Source: Xanthomonas hortorum pv. pelargonii
Lineage (GTDB): Bacteria; Pseudomonadota; Gammaproteobacteria; Xanthomonadales; Xanthomonadaceae
Reading direction: 5' to 3'
Assembly: GCF_024499015.1 (NCBI RefSeq)
Contig: NZ_CP098604.1
Location: forward strand, 2,914,001-2,978,000
DNA: 64,000 nucleotides
Position 1 is the first letter of the stretch; each line of letters starts with the position of its first letter. The translations under genes and the position numbers were made by a program. Of this stretch, positions 7,606 through 15,844 are shown piece by piece. Below the pieces are notes generated by a model, which saw only the letters and a list, made by a program, of their open reading frames with translations, was not told the DNA's origin and ran no database searches.

Positions 7606-8142
7606 CTAAGTAGTTTGATGTGTGTCATTGCGCTGTTGCCGGAAATTGCCAGCCGGGCTTGATCTGCAAGTGTGGTTGATACCCTTGCCCCAAGAATAAC
7701 AGCCTTAATTGAGTCGGGCGGCAACTGGAATAGATGAATGTCCTCGCCGTTTGCATTAACTATGTTGTGCGCATCTTTGAGCGGGCGAAGAACCCTCCAC
7801 TCTCGCTCATACGACCACTCTTTGCTTTTGACCAAGAACATCTCTGTCCCGTCCAGGTCGATGAGAGACGCACTAGGGCGGACATCTCGATAGCGAACCT
7901 GGCGCAGGTGGCCAAACTCATCTTGATCTGTTCGGCGGGCGTTGAAGTATGGATGTCCTGGATCTAGCTCCAACACAAACCCTGTATGGCTCATTCCGTA
8001 GTGAGCCCACATGAGAAGGCTATCCGAAATCTCACACAGTGAAAGGACGCCCAAGACTTCATCCATCTTGACAGGGATCTGATACGCCCAGGGTTTCCTA
8101 GACATCTCAAGGCCATGGAAAATGGTCGATTCGGAGGTGTCT

Positions 8143-8415
8143 ATGAGCAGCAAGCGGTATACGGATGAGTTCAAGATCGAGGCGGTCCGGCAAGTGACTG
8201 ATCGTGGGTTCAAGGTGGCAGAAGTCGCCGAGCGGCTGGGTGTCACGACGCACAGCCTGTACGCCTGGCTGCGCACGTTCGGCAAGTCTGGCGTGGTGCA
8301 TCGCGCCGAGGTGGACCAGAGCGCCGAGGTTCGGCGGCTGAAGGCAGAGTTGCGTCGAGTGACCGAGGAGCGCGACATCCTAAAAAAGGCCGCCGCGTAC
8401 TTTGCCAAGGGGTAA
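8143..8415 (+). CDS. IS3-family OrfA (helix-turn-helix protein)
   Basis: 90 residues. The ATG at 8143 follows GGAGGT at a good distance; an in-frame ATG 21 bases earlier lacks one. It has the MSSKRYTDEFKIEAVRQV helix-turn-helix start of IS3 OrfA proteins and a leucine-zipper-like tail (VRRLKAELRRVTEERDILKK). Near its end A AAA AAG (8382-8388) is the expected slippery site for -1 frameshifting into orfB. Confidence 0.92.
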   Translation: MSSKRYTDEFKIEAVRQVTDRGFKVAEVAERLGVTTHSLYAWLRTFGKSGVVHRAEVDQSAEVRRLKAELRRVTEERDILKKAAAYFAKG

Positions 8416-8432
8416 AGGCAAAGTACGCCTTC

Positions 8433-9287
8433 ATGCAAGCCCACTGCGGGGAATTCAGGGTGTGTGCGATGTGCCGGGTATTGCGGGTCAACCGGTCGGG
8501 TTATTACGCCTGGTTGTGCTCGCCCAACAGTGAGCGCGCCAAGGAAGATGATCGCTTGCTTGGACTAATCAAGCACCACTGGCTGGCCAGCGGCGGTGTC
8601 TATGGGCATCGCAAGATCACCACGGATCTGCGCGATCTGGGTGAGCGTTGTAGTCGCCATCGGGTGCATCGGCTGATGCGCACCGAGGGACTGCGTGCCC
8701 AGGTGGGCTATGGTCGCAAACCGCGCTTCCATGGAGGGATGCAGTGCAAGGCGGCTGCCAATCTGCTTGACCGACAGTTCGACGTGACGGAGCCGGACAC
8801 GGCCTGGGCGAGCGATTTCACCTTCATCCGCACGCATGAAGGCTGGATGTACCTGGCTGTTGTGATCGATCTGTTTTCCAGGCAGGTCGTCGGCTGGGCG
8901 ATGCGCGATCGGGCCGACACCGAGTTGGTCGTGCAGGCCTTGTTGTCTGCGGTGTGGCGGCGCAAACCCAACACTGGTTGCTTGGTTCACTCGGACCAAG
9001 GGTCTGTCTACACCAGCGATGACTGGCGCAGTTTCCTGGCGTCCCATGGCTTGGTGTGCAGCATGAGTCGGCGTGGCAACTGCCACGACAACGCACCCGT
9101 AGAGAGCTTCTTCGGCCTGCTCAAACGCGAGCGGATCAGGCGGCGGACCTATCCCACCAAGGACGCCGCTCGCGCCGAGGTATTCGACTACATCGAGATG
9201 TTCTACAACCCCAACCGCCGCCACGGTTCAACTGGCGACTTGTCCCCTGTAGAGTTTGAACGGTGCTACGCGCAACGAGGGTCTTGA
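8433..9287 (+). CDS. IS3-family OrfB transposase (DDE)
   Basis: 284 residues from the first ATG. The frame is open back to the A AAA AAG signal, so the working enzyme is probably the OrfAB fusion. It contains an HTH_21-type region (SGGVYGHRKITTDL) and an rve catalytic core with TAWASDFTFI, VHSDQGSVYTS and NAPVESFFG carrying the D, D and E residues. The frame is intact. Confidence 0.93.
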   Translation: MQAHCGEFRVCAMCRVLRVNRSGYYAWLCSPNSERAKEDDRLLGLIKHHWLASGGVYGHRKITTDLRDLGERCSRHRVHRLMRTEGLRAQVGYGRKPRFHGGMQCKAAANLLDRQFDVTEPDTAWASDFTFIRTHEGWMYLAVVIDLFSRQVVGWAMRDRADTELVVQALLSAVWRRKPNTGCLVHSDQGSVYTSDDWRSFLASHGLVCSMSRRGNCHDNAPVESFFGLLKRERIRRRTYPTKDAARAEVFDYIEMFYNPNRRHGSTGDLSPVEFERCYAQRGS

Positions 9288-9664
9288 GTGTCTACGGAAC
9301 CCTGGGCGTATCAATCGTCGGGATGAGTTGGTTTGATACAGAGCCGAGCATGGCCAGAAATTGACCTTGCTGCTGTTGCATCAATGGGGTTGCAAACTGC
9401 ACCCACTGCTGAAGGGAAAATTGGGCCCTCAGTGCCGCGGGGAGGCTGCTATATGCGACCTCAAGTTCACTGGGAATTGCTGCAGTAAAAGAGGCAAGTG
9501 CTGCTTCCTTCGAGGCAAGCCCCGTAATCTCGGGTCTTCCTTCGAACGGGTCGTTGAATGCCCCTAATGGCGTGTAGCGAACCATTCGGTCGGACAGAAT
9601 TCCGATGCGGGTTGACGAAAGGTACTTGAATAGCTTTTCTGGTGCGCCGTGATCTTCCATGGCC

Positions 9665-9724
9665 GCCTAACGCCTGAGTAAAGCCGCGCCGCGAAGCGGC
9701 GTCGGCTTGGACGAATTGTTAGAT
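9665..9724 (-). other. attC site 9
   Basis: Boxes GCCTAAC (9665-9671) and GTTAGAT (9718-9724); arms GCCGCGCCGC / GCGGCGTCGGC. It is the attC of the first cassette next to attI. Confidence 0.9.
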
Positions 9725-9731
9725 GGCCGCC

Positions 9732-10304
9732 TCATATTGTCCGCAGCTCCCTAAGCAGAGGTTCGAGCTCGACGATCCGCGAAATGGTAACGCTCTCTAG
9801 CGCGCTGGCGTGTATGAGAGGCTGGATACTACCGCCGTGGTACTGGCTAGACTGGAACTCAGCGCTAGCCTCGCGATATTGAAGCCATGCCTGGTGAGAC
9901 TTTTCGAACGCGTCTCGTCTGCCAGCAGAAAGCTCTTCTCGCAAATCTTCCACCAGAGCGACAAGTCTTTCTTCGGCTCTGTGGAAGGACGCTGCGGCGT
10001 GCCGATTCATGTCCGCTTGAGTCATGTGTTCCGATTGATCACTGGCGTAGATCTGGACGGCCTGTTCTTCATAGGCGGTGGCCAGTGTCTTTGCTGAGCT
10101 GGCCTTTCCTAGAATCGTGTCTTCAAGCACTTTCAGATCATCAAGGGTAGTTCCTGAAGCCTCTAAGTTCTTCTTCAGATCGAGCAACTTTTGCTGCTTA
10201 TCGATCTGTTCGAACATGGGTCTCTGCTCGATGCGGCGTCGCACGAGGAAACCCAATGCCGCTATCAGCGCTCCGAAAACGGCATAGAGAAATTTCTCTA
10301 GCAT
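9732..10304 (-). CDS. membrane-anchored LprI-like (DUF1311) cassette protein
   Basis: 190 residues. An N-terminal transmembrane segment (FLYAVFGALIAALGFLV, about residues 5-21) is followed by a long helical region. A C-terminal region (~130-185) has WLQYREASAEF ... SQYHGGSIQPLIHASAL, the W..YR...E / GGS..P pattern of the lysozyme-inhibitor LprI-like family. Only part of the usual Cys pattern of secreted LprI proteins is visible. It is the first cassette of the array, so it is the one most likely to be expressed if an integron promoter survives. Lysozyme inhibition is inferred only. Confidence 0.65.
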   Translation of the reverse strand: MLEKFLYAVFGALIAALGFLVRRRIEQRPMFEQIDKQQKLLDLKKNLEASGTTLDDLKVLEDTILGKASSAKTLATAYEEQAVQIYASDQSEHMTQADMNRHAAASFHRAEERLVALVEDLREELSAGRRDAFEKSHQAWLQYREASAEFQSSQYHGGSIQPLIHASALESVTISRIVELEPLLRELRTI

Positions 10305-10334
10305 TGGTCACGCACCGTTGAAGTGTCCAAGGCC

Positions 10335-10400
10335 ATCTAACTATTATTGGACCGCCCAAAGGCGGTGTTGCGCTTAGTATCTTCGATTGCAAGAATTTTG
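10335..10400 (-). other. attI-like junction of the integron
   Basis: The core site GTTAGAT (minus strand, 10341-10335) marks the boundary between the first cassette and the integrase side. An ACCGCC-CAAA-GGCGGT inverted repeat (10351-10366) and AT-rich sequence follow toward intI. The position between first cassette and intI start fits attI. The right limit is a guess. Confidence 0.6.
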
Positions 10401-10500
10401 TAAAAGTGGGAACTCCTAGCTGCAATCACGGAATCGCACGATGGCAAGCCGGCGCGACCATGCGGATGCTTTTAGCGTTATCCGGCAAGGACGCAGGCGT

Positions 10501-10870
10501 ATGAGATACCCAGAAAAACGACGGCGTAACAGCAATCCCATCGGTCAGGCTGCTGGATCAGCTGCGCGACGCTTACACTTGCGGCATTACAGCGAGCGCA
10601 CCGAGCAGGCGTACGTAAGTTGGATCCGGCGTTTCATTCCAGCCAACGGCAAGCGGCACCCAGGGCAGATGGAGCAGGCGGAGGTCGATGCCTTCCTGAC
10701 CCGGCGACCGAAGGGCAGGTGTCTGCGGGGACGCAGGACCGGGCATTGGCAGCGCTGTTATTTCTTTATCGCGAGGTTCTGCGCATCGAGCTGCCATCGA
10801 TGGAAAATCTAGTGCGTGCCAAGCGGCCGAGGCGCATTCCTGCGGTGCTCTCGCGCGAAGAGGCGTGCAT
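10501..10870 (+). pseudogene. intI: truncated, frameshifted integron integrase
   Basis: Three frames carry successive IntI blocks: VRLLDQLRDAYT (~10549-10584), then LRHYSERTEQAYVSWIRRFI and HPGQMEQAEVDAFLT (~10580-10700), then ATEGQVSAGTQDRALAALLFLYREVL to RIPAVLSREE (~10700-10862). Homology then stops and the 3' end of ilvD begins at 10892. The whole tyrosine-recombinase catalytic half is gone, so no integrase activity can come from it. It diverges from the cassettes as in all integrons. The location beside ilvD matches the known Xanthomonas integron site. Confidence 0.93.
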
Positions 10871-10891
10871 GCCTCGCCACATTCGCTGGCT

Positions 10892-12730
10892 TTAGCCGTC
10901 CAGCATCGCCTTATCCCGCACCGCACCCTTATCCGCACTGGTCGCCAGCAACGCGTACGCCTTTAACGCCGTGGTGACCTTGCGCGGGCGTACCTCCACC
11001 GGCTTCCAGCCCTTGGCATCCTGCTCGGCGCGGCGGCTGGCGAGTTCTTCGTCGGGCACCAGCAGATTGATCGAGCGGTTAGGGATGTCGATCAGGATCT
11101 TGTCGCCGTCGCGTACCAGGCCGATGGCGCCGCCTGCGGCGGCTTCCGGCGAGGCGTGGCCGATCGACAGGCCCGAGGTGCCGCCGGAGAAGCGGCCGTC
11201 CGTGAGCAGGGCGCATTGCTTGCCCAGGCCCTTGGATTTGAGATAGCTGGTGGGGTAGAGCATTTCCTGCATGCCGGGGCCGCCCTTGGGGCCTTCGTAG
11301 CGGATCACCACGATGTCGCCGGCTTTCACTTCATCGGCGAGGATGCCTTTGACCGCCGAATCCTGGCTTTCGTAGACGCGGGCATTGCCCTCGAACACGT
11401 GGATGGATTCGTCCACGCCTGCGGTCTTCACCACGCAGCCGTCGCGGGCGATATTGCCGTACAGCACGGCCAGGCCGCCTTCCTGCGAGAACGCGTGGGC
11501 GACATCGCGAATGCAGCCTTCGCTGCGATCGGTGTCCAACGTGTCCCAACGCGTGGCCTGGCTGAAGGCAATCTGCGTGGGGATGCCGGCCGGGCCGGCC
11601 TTGTAGAACGTGTGCACGGTTTCCGCGTCGGTCTGGGTGACATCCCATTGCGCGATGGCGTCGGCCAGCGTGCGTGCGTGCACCGTGGCTGCGTTGGTAT
11701 GCAGCAGGCCGCCACGCGCCAGCTCGCCGAGGATGGCCATGATGCCGCCGGCGCGATGCACGTCTTCGATATGGTATTTCGGGGTATTCGGCGCCACCTT
11801 GCACAGCTGCGGTACGCGCTTGGACAGGCGGTCGATATCCTGCATGCCGAACGGCACTTCGCCTTCCTGCGCGGCAGCGAGCAGATGCAGGATGGTATTG
11901 GTCGAGCCGCCCATGGCGATATCCAGGGTCATCGCATTCTCGAACGCTTCGAAGGTGGCGATGCCGCGCGGCAGGGCGGTGCGATCTTCGCCGCCGTACC
12001 AGCGATGACACAGCTCCACCGCCACGCGTCCGGCGCGCAGAAACAGCTGCTCGCGGTCGGCGTGCGTGGCTACGACGGTGCCGTTGCCCGGCAACGACAG
12101 GCCCAGTGCTTCGGTCAGGCAGTTCATCGAGTTGGCGGTGAACATGCCCGAGCACGAGCCGCAGGTGGGGCAGGCGCTGCGTTCGAACTCGGCCACCTTT
12201 TCATCGGAGGCGCTGTCGTCGGCGGCGATGACCATTGCGTCGATCAAGTCGAGTTTATGTTCGGACAACTTGGTCTTGCCGGCCTCCATCGGGCCGCCGG
12301 AGACGAACACGGTGGGGATATTGAGCCGCAGCGCGGCCATCAACATGCCGGGGGTGATCTTGTCGCAATTGGAAATGCACACCAGCGCATCGGCGCAATG
12401 CGCGTTGACCATGTACTCGACCGAGTCGGCGATGATCTCGCGGCTGGGCAGCGAATACAGCATGCCGTCGTGGCCCATGGCGATGCCGTCGTCCACGGCG
12501 ATGGTGTCGAATTCCTTGGCCACGCCGCCGACGCGCTCGATCTCGCGCGCGACCAGCTGGCCGAGATCCTTCAGGTGCACATGCCCGGGCACGAACTGGG
12601 TGAACGAGTTGGCGATGGCGATGATGGGCTTGTGGAAGTCGCCATCGCGCATGCCGGTGGCGCGCCACAGTGCGCGGGCGCCGGCCATGTTGCGGCCGTG
12701 GGTGGAGGTCTTGGAGCGGTACTCGGGCAT
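10892..12730 (-). CDS. ilvD: dihydroxy-acid dehydratase
   Basis: 612 residues from ATG 12730, aligned with the usual start [20 protein letters not shown]; the open frame extends 13 codons further but without support. It converts 2,3-dihydroxy-3-methylbutanoate and its homologue to the 2-oxo acids of valine and isoleucine synthesis. Fe-S cluster motifs NCDKITPGM (near residue 120) and [16 protein letters not shown] are intact, as is the [14 protein letters not shown] block near the C-terminus. Its 3' end borders the integrase remnant, and it serves as the chromosomal anchor of the integron. Confidence 0.97.
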   Translation of the reverse strand: MPEYRSKTSTHGRNMAGARALWRATGMRDGDFHKPIIAIANSFTQFVPGHVHLKDLGQLVAREIERVGGVAKEFDTIAVDDGIAMGHDGMLYSLPSREIIADSVEYMVNAHCADALVCISNCDKITPGMLMAALRLNIPTVFVSGGPMEAGKTKLSEHKLDLIDAMVIAADDSASDEKVAEFERSACPTCGSCSGMFTANSMNCLTEALGLSLPGNGTVVATHADREQLFLRAGRVAVELCHRWYGGEDRTALPRGIATFEAFENAMTLDIAMGGSTNTILHLLAAAQEGEVPFGMQDIDRLSKRVPQLCKVAPNTPKYHIEDVHRAGGIMAILGELARGGLLHTNAATVHARTLADAIAQWDVTQTDAETVHTFYKAGPAGIPTQIAFSQATRWDTLDTDRSEGCIRDVAHAFSQEGGLAVLYGNIARDGCVVKTAGVDESIHVFEGNARVYESQDSAVKGILADEVKAGDIVVIRYEGPKGGPGMQEMLYPTSYLKSKGLGKQCALLTDGRFSGGTSGLSIGHASPEAAAGGAIGLVRDGDKILIDIPNRSINLLVPDEELASRRAEQDAKGWKPVEVRPRKVTTALKAYALLATSADKGAVRDKAMLDG

Positions 12731-13024
12731 GGCGAATTCGACGGCTGATTGGCGAGCGGTGGCTGGCAATTAGAGCGCGTCGCAACTGTTGCTGCTGCAA
12801 CCGTCGCGGCGCGTTCCGGTGATCTGGCACGTTAGCACGCAGCTGTTCGGCGCGGCCGTCATTGCAGCGTGCACGCTGCCGGGCGATCAGGCTGCAGTGG
12901 GCTGGTTTCAACGGACGTGGAGTGCACGGGCAGCGCGCCCGGCTGGTGGCGTTCCGGATAGGGGGCTCGGCAAATGTGGTTTTTTGCCAGCGCCGCATTT
13001 GCGTCGCGCCGCTACACTGTGCCG

Positions 13025-13291
13025 ATGTCTTCCACGCTTTCCTGCCGCCTGGGCTGCGCTGCCTGCTGCATCGCGCCCTCGATCAGCTCGCCGATTCCCG
13101 GCATGCCCAATGGCAAGCCGGCCGGGGTGGCGTGCGTGCAGCTGGATGCGCGGTTGGGCTGCCGGTTGTTCGGCTCGCCGACGCGCCCGGTGGTATGCGG
13201 CAGCCTGCGGCCATCGCTGGAGATGTGCGGCGCTTCGCGTGAGCAGGCGTTGACGATGCTGACGACCTTGGAGCGTGCGACGCAGCCTTGA
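13025..13291 (+). CDS. YkgJ-family Cys-cluster protein
   Basis: 88 residues from ATG 13025. The LGCAACC motif near the start, [13 protein letters not shown] in the middle and EMCG near the end form the CxxCxxCC-type cluster of the YkgJ/UPF0153 family, which probably binds zinc or an Fe-S cluster. The family function is not known. The start was chosen because it matches the family; the frame is open 17 codons further upstream. Confidence 0.8.
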   Translation: MSSTLSCRLGCAACCIAPSISSPIPGMPNGKPAGVACVQLDARLGCRLFGSPTRPVVCGSLRPSLEMCGASREQALTMLTTLERATQP

Positions 13292-13337
13292 ACCGGTACG
13301 TCAACGCCGGGCGCGAGCCCGCCTCGCAGACCCTCAA

Positions 13338-13883
13338 TCAATCGCCAGCCGGCACACCCAGATACTGATCCCTGAGCCGCACATAATGCTGCGCGGAGTA
13401 ATGCAGGCTCTCGATTTCCTTGTCGCTGAGCTTGCGTGCCAGGCGCGCGGGATTGCCCAGCCACAGTTCGCCTTCGCCAACGACCTTGCCCGGGCCAACC
13501 ACCGCACCTGCGCCGATAAAGCCGTAGCGTTTGACGGTAGCGCCGTCGAGCACGCAGGCGCCCATGCCGATCAGGCACAGGTCTTCGATGGTGCAGGCAT
13601 GCAGGATGGTGCCGTGGCCAACGGTGACGTCTGCGCCAATCACGGTGGGATAGCCGGCCTTGTTGAACGGGCTATGGTGACTGACGTGGATGATGGTGCC
13701 GTCCTGCACGTTGGTGCGGGCGCCGATCTGCACATGATTGACGTCGCCGCGAATCACGGTGCCCGGCCAAACCGAGACGTCATCGCCCAGGCTCACCTTG
13801 CCGATGATGGTGCAGGCGGGGTCGATATAGACGCGTGCGCCCAGCTGCGGGGTGTGGTCCAGGAACGAACGAATCGGGGTCAC
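13338..13883 (-). CDS. gamma-carbonic anhydrase-like hexapeptide-repeat protein
   Basis: 181 residues from GTG 13883-13881, preceded by GGAG; the frame is open further upstream but that part does not resemble the family. It has a left-handed beta-helix made of hexapeptide repeats (for example IGADVTVGHGTILHACTIED), with His residues in IIHVSHHS and VGHGTILH at the places of the zinc ligands of gamma-carbonic anhydrases (YrdA/PaaY type). It is probably a cytosolic trimer. Enzyme activity cannot be told from the sequence. Confidence 0.88.
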   Translation of the reverse strand: MTPIRSFLDHTPQLGARVYIDPACTIIGKVSLGDDVSVWPGTVIRGDVNHVQIGARTNVQDGTIIHVSHHSPFNKAGYPTVIGADVTVGHGTILHACTIEDLCLIGMGACVLDGATVKRYGFIGAGAVVGPGKVVGEGELWLGNPARLARKLSDKEIESLHYSAQHYVRLRDQYLGVPAGD

Positions 13884-14395
13884 GGCACTCTCCGGCAAAA
13901 CAGCGTGCCGCCCAATGCATGCACTGCTTGCATGATAACTGGCCGTCTTCAGGTATGCAGAACACGCTGCGCGCGGTGGATGTGCCGCGTGGCTGCGCAT
14001 CGAGGCCATCAAGGCTGCAAAGACAGAATGGTTACGCCTTCCTTTTGTAGTGCATGCGATGCACACGACGCAGGCGTTTGATTGCAGTCACCAGCAACGA
14101 ACGCGTGAGCTTCGAAACGAAGCGGCATGCCGGCCTGTCCGATAAGCGCACACCAGTGCAGGCAGCCGTCTTGAACGCTGCCTGCGATCGGCCTAGCGTT
14201 GCCACGCACTGTTGCAGCGGTGTTGGTTTGCCACTGCATCGCAACGCTACATGTCGTCGAAACTACTGATTCGTGTAACCGCGTCGGCTGCATCCATGAG
14301 CTCGATCTGCGCCGCAACTGTGCGGCGCCCTCCGACGACCTGCATGCAGGTCGGCGCACTGCAGCAATCACCCATCTCCATCACAGGATTTACGC
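13884..14395. other. intergenic region between divergent genes
   Basis: About 510 bp without a convincing gene between the carbonic anhydrase-like gene and the MFS transporter, which are transcribed away from each other. It must hold both promoters. I see no strong operator-like repeat. AGGA lies in front of the transporter ATG. Confidence 0.6.
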
Positions 14396-15706
14396 ATGCC
14401 GCATAGCGCAGCAACACCCGCAAGCTTCGTGCTGCAGCGGATGACGCCCTTCCAGTGGAGAGCGGTGGCGGTGTGCGTGCTGCTCACCATGCTCGACGGC
14501 TTCGATGTGATGGCAATGGCCTTCACCGCGCCGCATGTGTCGGCGCAGTGGCAGTTGTCGGGCAAGTTGCTCGGCGTGTTGTTCAGTGCCGGCCTGGTCG
14601 GCATGGCGGTGGGGTCGTTGTTGCTTGCGCCGTTGGCCGACCGCATTGGGCGTCGGGCGATGATCCTGGTGTGCCTGGCGATATTGACCGTCGGCATGGG
14701 CGCCTCGGCCTTGGCCAGCAGCGCGTGGCAACTCGGTGCGCTGCGCGCGTTCACCGGTATCGGGATCGGCGGCATGCTGGCCTGCGTTGCAGTGATCGCC
14801 GCCGAATATTCCACCGCGCATTGGCGCAGCACCGCATTGGCGCTACAGGCTACCGGTTATCCGATCGGCGCGACCCTGGGCGGTGCGATCGCGGCGTTGT
14901 TGCTGCAGCAGTGGTCGTGGCACGCGGTGTTCCTGCTTGGTGCGGCAGGCTCGCTGCTGTGCGTGCCGTTGGTGCTGGCCTGGCTGCCCGAATCGCTGGA
15001 ATTTCTGATTGCGCGTCGCCCGCCCGGTGCGTCTGCGCGCTTCAACGCGGTGCTGGCCCGCACGGGCATGCCGCCGCTTGCGGAATTGCCATTGCCGCCG
15101 CCACAGGTTGCCGATGATGCGCAGGGCTACGCGGCCCTGTTCGTGCCTGGCTTGCGGCGGCGGTCGCTGCTGATCGCGCTGGCGTTCTTCCTGCTGATGT
15201 TCGCGTTCTACTTTGTGCTCAGCTGGACACCGAAGCTGCTGGTTGTGGCCGGGCTGTCGGCGGAGCAGGGCGTCACTGGCGGGGTGCTGTTGAATCTGGG
15301 CGGCATTGCTGGCGGCGGGATGTTCAGCTGGCTGGCGGCGCGTGCGCGGTTGTCGCGGCTGACCGCCGGGGCGCTGGGGTTGTCGGCGCTGGCCATGCTT
15401 GCGTTCGGGCTCTACAGCACGGTGTTGAGCTGGGCGTTCGTGATCGCGCTGTTGACCGGTGCGGCCATGTTTGCCGCCATTGCCGGCCTGTATGCGGTGG
15501 CGCCGGTGGTCTTCACGGCGGCGGTGCGCTCCACCGGCATGGGCTGGGCGATCGGCGTGGGCCGCTTCGGCGCGATTGCCTCGCCGCTGTGCGTGGGCGT
15601 GCTGGTGGATGCAGGGTGGTCGCCGGCCACGCTCTACCTGGCCTGCAGCCTGCCTCTGCTGCTGGCTGCGGCGGCCGTGCTGAGCATGCGTCTGCCCCCT
15701 CGCTGA
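14396..15706 (+). CDS. aromatic acid:H+ symporter family MFS transporter
   Basis: 436 residues with about 12 transmembrane segments. The LDGFDVMAMAF motif in the first helix and ADRIGRRAMI after helix 2 are typical of the AAHS family (PcaK, BenK, VanK) that imports benzoate-type acids with protons. Its place next to genes for aromatic alcohol and aldehyde oxidation, pobA, van and pca supports uptake of an aromatic acid such as 4-hydroxybenzoate, vanillate or protocatechuate. The exact substrate cannot be assigned. Confidence 0.88.
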   Translation: MPHSAATPASFVLQRMTPFQWRAVAVCVLLTMLDGFDVMAMAFTAPHVSAQWQLSGKLLGVLFSAGLVGMAVGSLLLAPLADRIGRRAMILVCLAILTVGMGASALASSAWQLGALRAFTGIGIGGMLACVAVIAAEYSTAHWRSTALALQATGYPIGATLGGAIAALLLQQWSWHAVFLLGAAGSLLCVPLVLAWLPESLEFLIARRPPGASARFNAVLARTGMPPLAELPLPPPQVADDAQGYAALFVPGLRRRSLLIALAFFLLMFAFYFVLSWTPKLLVVAGLSAEQGVTGGVLLNLGGIAGGGMFSWLAARARLSRLTAGALGLSALAMLAFGLYSTVLSWAFVIALLTGAAMFAAIAGLYAVAPVVFTAAVRSTGMGWAIGVGRFGAIASPLCVGVLVDAGWSPATLYLACSLPLLLAAAAVLSMRLPPR

Positions 15707-15844
15707 ACCGCTCACGCTGCGTCAGCCAGGTGCCGCTAGCGGAGTCGGCCGCGCCAAAGAAATCCACTGCACTGCCGATAACCCGTCAGACCCCCCATCC
15801 CTGTGGCGGGCTCTTCCGCGGATTTCAAGCAGACCAGCGCCGGC

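Larger units (their letters stand above)
8080..9313 (+). mobile_element. IS3-family insertion sequence
   Basis: 1234 bp with terminal inverted repeats beginning TGATACGCCCAGGGTT at both ends, flanked by the 3-bp duplication ATC (8077-8079, 9314-9316). It holds overlapping orfA and orfB frames joined by a -1 frameshift signal. It is inserted inside the DUF2971 cassette gene, in the opposite direction to it. Confidence 0.92.
5227..9660 (-). pseudogene. DUF2971 cassette gene split into three pieces by IS insertions
   Basis: The piece at 9314-9660 encodes the DUF2971 N-terminus (FKYLS ... YTPLGAFNDPFEG). The piece at 7606-8076 carries the middle and C-terminal part (MWAHYGMSHTGFVLELD ... EWSYEREWRVL). 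The last 55 bases (5227-5281) encode the tail up to the TAA in attC 8. Removing the IS3 element with one ATC copy and the IS5 pair with its CTAA copies gives 873 bases, exactly 291 codons in one frame. DUF2971 proteins are common in accessory DNA; their function is not established. The gene cannot now make a full product. Confidence 0.93.

Noticed and set aside
7581..8444. 287-codon minus-strand frame across the IS3 left end
   Set aside because: Its first half is antisense IS3 sequence and its last codons are the IS5 end; only the middle belongs to the DUF2971 gene.
378..10341. CRISPR array as explanation of the repeated ~60-bp elements
   Set aside because: The repeats are palindromic attC sites spaced by gene-length cassettes, with no short spacers and no cas genes.
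11156..12748. 530-codon plus-strand frame opposite ilvD
   Set aside because: Mirror frame of a highly GC-biased gene; no recognisable motif.
12789..13253. Plus-strand frames between ilvD and the YkgJ-like gene
   Set aside because: Cys/Arg/Ala-rich translations; only the frame with the YkgJ cysteine pattern (13025-13291) is convincing.
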